Assembly (NCBI GenBank): GCA_914767715.1 | Contig: OU612071.1 | Location: forward strand, 16,054,948-16,118,947 | Length of the DNA stretch: 64,000 bases | Direction: 5' to 3' | Origin: Membranipora membranacea | Lineage: Eukaryota > Bryozoa > Gymnolaemata > Cheilostomatida > Membraniporidae | Notes under the pieces: generated by a model | Seen by the model: the letters and a program-made list of their open reading frames with translations, nothing else | What the model was told of the DNA's origin: nothing | Database searches by the model: none | Translations under genes and position numbers: made by a program | Part shown: positions 60,501 to 64,000 of the stretch, piece after piece | How the letters are laid out: each line of letters begins with the position of its first letter | Position numbering within the stretch: the stretch's first letter is position 1

Positions 60501-61254
60501 TTTTCTGTGCTTTACCTTGATTTTTTGGGAGAGGAGGGTGGTTGTGCATTGGTTTGGGAAAAATATACATGCTTGCATCTCTAGATGTCTAAACCTATGT
60601 GTCCAGTTGCTAGACATGTAAGTTTTGTTTCTCATCATCACATTTTTCATTCACTTGCGCGCCAATAAGGAGTAAAAGTCCTATGTTACTCTTGTGTGAA
60701 TATTGACCAGTTTATTGTGGCCAAGTGGCGCCTACAGTATGGTTCTAAGCATGAGAATGAACGGACTTGCAAGCAATTTCAGTGGGATGAGTATCATCCA
60801 TAACAAACCAAAGGCTGATTTATCCTGTTCCTAGGCAAAACTGAATACAAGCATGTAAGCCTAGCATCACAGGGTCTGGGCCCGGGCCCATTTATGGTAG
60901 GGAAAGGCAATTATCTATAGTGACTTAAAGTGACCAATTTGATCACTGGTGAGTCTGCAATACCTCTGCTCCTACAGTCGAGTCACTTGCTAGCTGCTGC
61001 TTTTCTTGACAAAAGAAGGCTTGTATTTAGTATTTAGTTCAGGTTTCTAATAGACTCACTCTCTGAGGGTGTGCCAGCATCCTTTCTATTGTGTATCTTT
61101 CTGCTGTGACCAAACTACTAGATATACAGCAGAGATTCCATTTGATGTATCTACAGGGCTGCCAGAACAGTTGGCACGGGGAAAGCTTTTGTGGTTGCGT
61201 TTCCTTTGAGACCTCGATGCTGGGAAGTGGGAGCAGATTGATTGATTTGTTTTT

Positions 61255-61305
61255 AGGAAGTTTCTATTAGCCTATAGTAGCTAGTACTTTTAGTAGAAAC
61301 TTCCT
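61255..61305. repeat. Small inverted repeat
   Basis: AGGAAGTTTCTATTAG pairs with TAGTAGAAACTTCCT across a 20-bp loop. Function unknown. Confidence 0.6.
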
Positions 61306-62237
61306 CAAGCTTACACCATTTGCTGGTTTTAAGGCTGAAAGTGTGAATTCACCGGCTGACATTATTTTGTTTCATTGACAACATTTGTAACCAGCTTTTT
61401 TTGTTTAGAAAAACCTCAGGCAATTTTGCCTACCTGTAAAATGTGATTGTAAGGTGGACGGACTTGTCATGTTGGCTTTATTGTGTTATGGTTATGTCTC
61501 ATAAATGCCAAGACATGGAAATTCAAAGGTGTGATATTCAACATACACTAGCTGACAGCGGATTGTTTGGTACGTTGTGATGACAGATTTGGGTGTTGGC
61601 AGCATAATCCCGTCGTGTGTGTAAATATTGCTTAACCTTTCCAGTATATTTAAATTTCTGGTCTTCTTTTCAATCACTTGGTTTATTCATCATGATACTC
61701 GATTGGTTTTCATTGCGATTCCTACATCCTCCTCAGTGGCAGTGATTGACACTATCAATTGAATCAATGTAAAAAAATTGGTATTGTTTTTATCCAAGAA
61801 ACAGGAATCCCCGTCAAGGATTGGCAATACATCTCAATATTCAGCTGAAGGATAACTTGCTCGCCACTAATGTCATAGCCCGCAATGCTAGAAGCATTCT
61901 TGCATTGCAGTTTTAGCCAAGCAATCCCCTGGAGACTGTCTCAAATATTGTAATTGCTGTGTATATGAAATCACTTGGGATTCCAAATCATACCTTTATA
62001 TGATATTTTTACCATGTCCTCAACAAAAGTTCACAACTGAAATTTCACCCAGAAATCTGACATATATACTCCTGTGACTTTGAGATCGGTTACCTAGCCT
62101 TGTCCCATGCCATTTAATAGGGCTTACATTCTCCAATACGACTGATATGATCGTGTCATGTTGTTCTGCTCGTGTTTAATTGTGTCACCGAAGCTTCTTA
62201 CATAGCTGTCGGCTCATATTAGACCGCTGAGTATAGA

Positions 62238-62275
62238 ATGTCAGTCGTTGTACCGGTATCACTACCAAACAATAG
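62238..62275 (+). CDS. Weak candidate first coding exon of a gene further right
   Basis: ATG followed by 12 open codons (MSVVVPVSLPNN) runs into a strong donor, AATAG|GTAAGT. No following exon is seen before 64000. A chance combination is quite possible. Confidence 0.2.
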
Positions 62276-64000
62276 GTAAGTATGTTGACATGATGTGAGA
62301 TGGTGAATATTGTCAGTGTGACATAGAGGTTATTCTAGTATTGATAGTTGTGATATGTTGTAGAAAGTCATCAGTTGATTTTCTTTGCTCCTGGAGATGT
62401 TTTGGCTGTTTGTGACTGCTGGTATTGGGGTTCCTGCAGGTGTGTAGGCCTTATTCATCTGCAGAAAGATTTGCTTTATCTTTGTTCATTGGTAGCTAAC
62501 GCCCAAACCCTTCTTACTTTCTAATGACAATAAAATCTTTAGCAAGAGTCAATAGTAGATCAACTTTGTGAGGGCAATAATGAGCTATCCATAGCTTGAA
62601 ATTTTAAAGCTTAGTGAAAGAATAGTTTATCCCAGCTAACTAGACTAGTGAAAGCATTCCTTATTGACCCTGTTTAAGTAGGTAAGGATTAGAATGCCTT
62701 GCATATTTTCTAAGAACTATTACATATCACTATTTAAATATTTATAATGCTTTAAACTTCTTTGAGAATCTTTACTCTTCATATTGACCAGGACAACGTT
62801 GGGATTTGTCTGGGAATTGATCCAGAATCATACATTACTAAAATATTGATTTGTTGCCTGTAGCATTGTGTTAGTGCGGTCAGAAATTTACAGTTTGTCT
62901 CTGGGAAGTGCAAGAAACCTCCTGATCAACTGGTTAGAATGATCACAAAATCAGACTTGACAACATTATTGACAGTATGGCTCCAATTTTTATGCCACTT
63001 TGATTTTATTAAAAATCTTTCTGTGTCGCTAGCCAATACTAATAATCACAACTTTATTTTGGCAAGGCAAGATCTTAATTCTAATGAAAAATGTCTTCAT
63101 GTCGGGTCAAAAATTGCTCTACAAATATAAGTTAATGGAAAATAACTGAAACATCTGGTTTTGCATAGGCTTAGGATAAAATAATGGCACGAATATGTTT
63201 GTTTGTCTCTCTATGGTAAATGTGTCTTGTGGTCTCATATATTTAGATAACCTCATAGCTGGGTCATGTCTCTCCAGGTTTTGGTTGCTTTGCAGTATTT
63301 ATGCGTATTTTTATTCTGTTATTGATGGGGATAGAGGAAATAAAATGGTCTATGGGAATTTTTTGTCTTCCACGCCTGTGCCATTAACAATCACTGTTAT
63401 CTTGTCCTCAGGGGTGTCATGGGAATATTTCAACCCCTTTCTCATCTTATATGTCCCTGAACATGTCGGTTAACTGAAGATTTGTTGGTGAAAAAAGTAC
63501 CAAATTACAAAAAGGACATAACCTCAGAATCAGGGTTGTTGTCTCAGATTATGCAAAGGGGTTACGGGAGGGGGGATGTTACACATAAGCCTAATAGTAT
63601 CATTTATTATAAAGTTGATGGGTTTACGATGCACCCCTGCCCTGCCAGACTATCCTGTTCCCATATAGGAGTACTTAATGGTAGTCAATAAATTAGGATA
63701 ATATTATGCTCAATAGATGTTATTTAAATTAAGATACTCTCCATAAATCCCAATTATATGTAGTTAGGCTATGACTTCATTCATCAAGCTGTGGAGTGGC
63801 TTGTCCATGTTTTTGTAAACAGACAAGTGGTTCTCAGGGCGTCAGACAGGTGAATGTCTGTGATTCTCAAGTCTCTAATTACTCATTGCCAGGCAACTGT
63901 AGTTTCTCAAGTTTCTTGGAAGTCTTTCTTTTTTGTACGATGTATTTGTATGTTACTTCTCTTTTGTTGGCTAACTACATGATCCCTATTGTAAGCCTTT

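Larger units (their letters stand above)
58250..64000. other. Intergenic DNA without a convincing gene
   Basis: Apart from the small hairpins and the weak exon candidate listed separately, 5.7 kb shows only short open frames without similarity, splice context or codon pattern. A poly-G run is at about 58808-58817. Confidence 0.6.

Overview
The window is eukaryotic, almost certainly from an early-branching animal. It is AT-rich, its genes are split by many GT-AG introns, and its introns are packed with palindromic DNA transposon remnants. A demosponge fits best: a giant RNF213 gene lies beside an N-acylated TIR-like/TPR protein of a kind common in sponges and their unicellular relatives. This is an inference from gene content; no rRNA or mitochondrial marker is present.

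Left three quarters (1-47518, minus strand): the 5' part of one very large gene, an orthologue of RNF213 (mysterin), the giant AAA+ E3 ubiquitin ligase. I reconstruct 40 coding exons. Their splice phases agree at every junction and the summed length is 6111 nt (2037 codons, open at the left edge). In order they encode an N-terminal double zinc ribbon, a long acidic linker made of 15 small phase-1 exons with internal exon duplications, a coiled-coil segment, a 14-nt microexon, a CBM20-like carbohydrate-binding module, and most of the helical N-arm. The dynein-like AAA+ core and the RING domain lie beyond position 1.

Introns of this gene: they carry a broken non-LTR retrotransposon (about 7.56-10.18 kb), tRNA-derived SINEs, a 4450-bp foldback element with 353-bp tandem repeats in both arms (28629-33078), a 2.75-kb palindrome with a nested TA-flanked element (1108-3862), and several MITE families flanked by TTAA. 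Some insertions can be compared with an uninterrupted paralogous copy in the same window.

Right quarter (about 48.4-58.2 kb, plus strand): head-to-head with RNF213 is a two-exon gene (55238-58086, 599 codons) for a protein with an MGCSSS N-terminus, a TIR-like domain and seven kinesin-light-chain-type TPR units. Its promoter and first exon were duplicated in tandem with several kb of upstream sequence, giving a second, phase-compatible first exon at 51963-52062. The copies have since diverged and taken up different transposons.

From 58.25 kb to the end I see no convincing gene: only small hairpins, a possible worn SINE head and a weak candidate first exon at 62238-62275.
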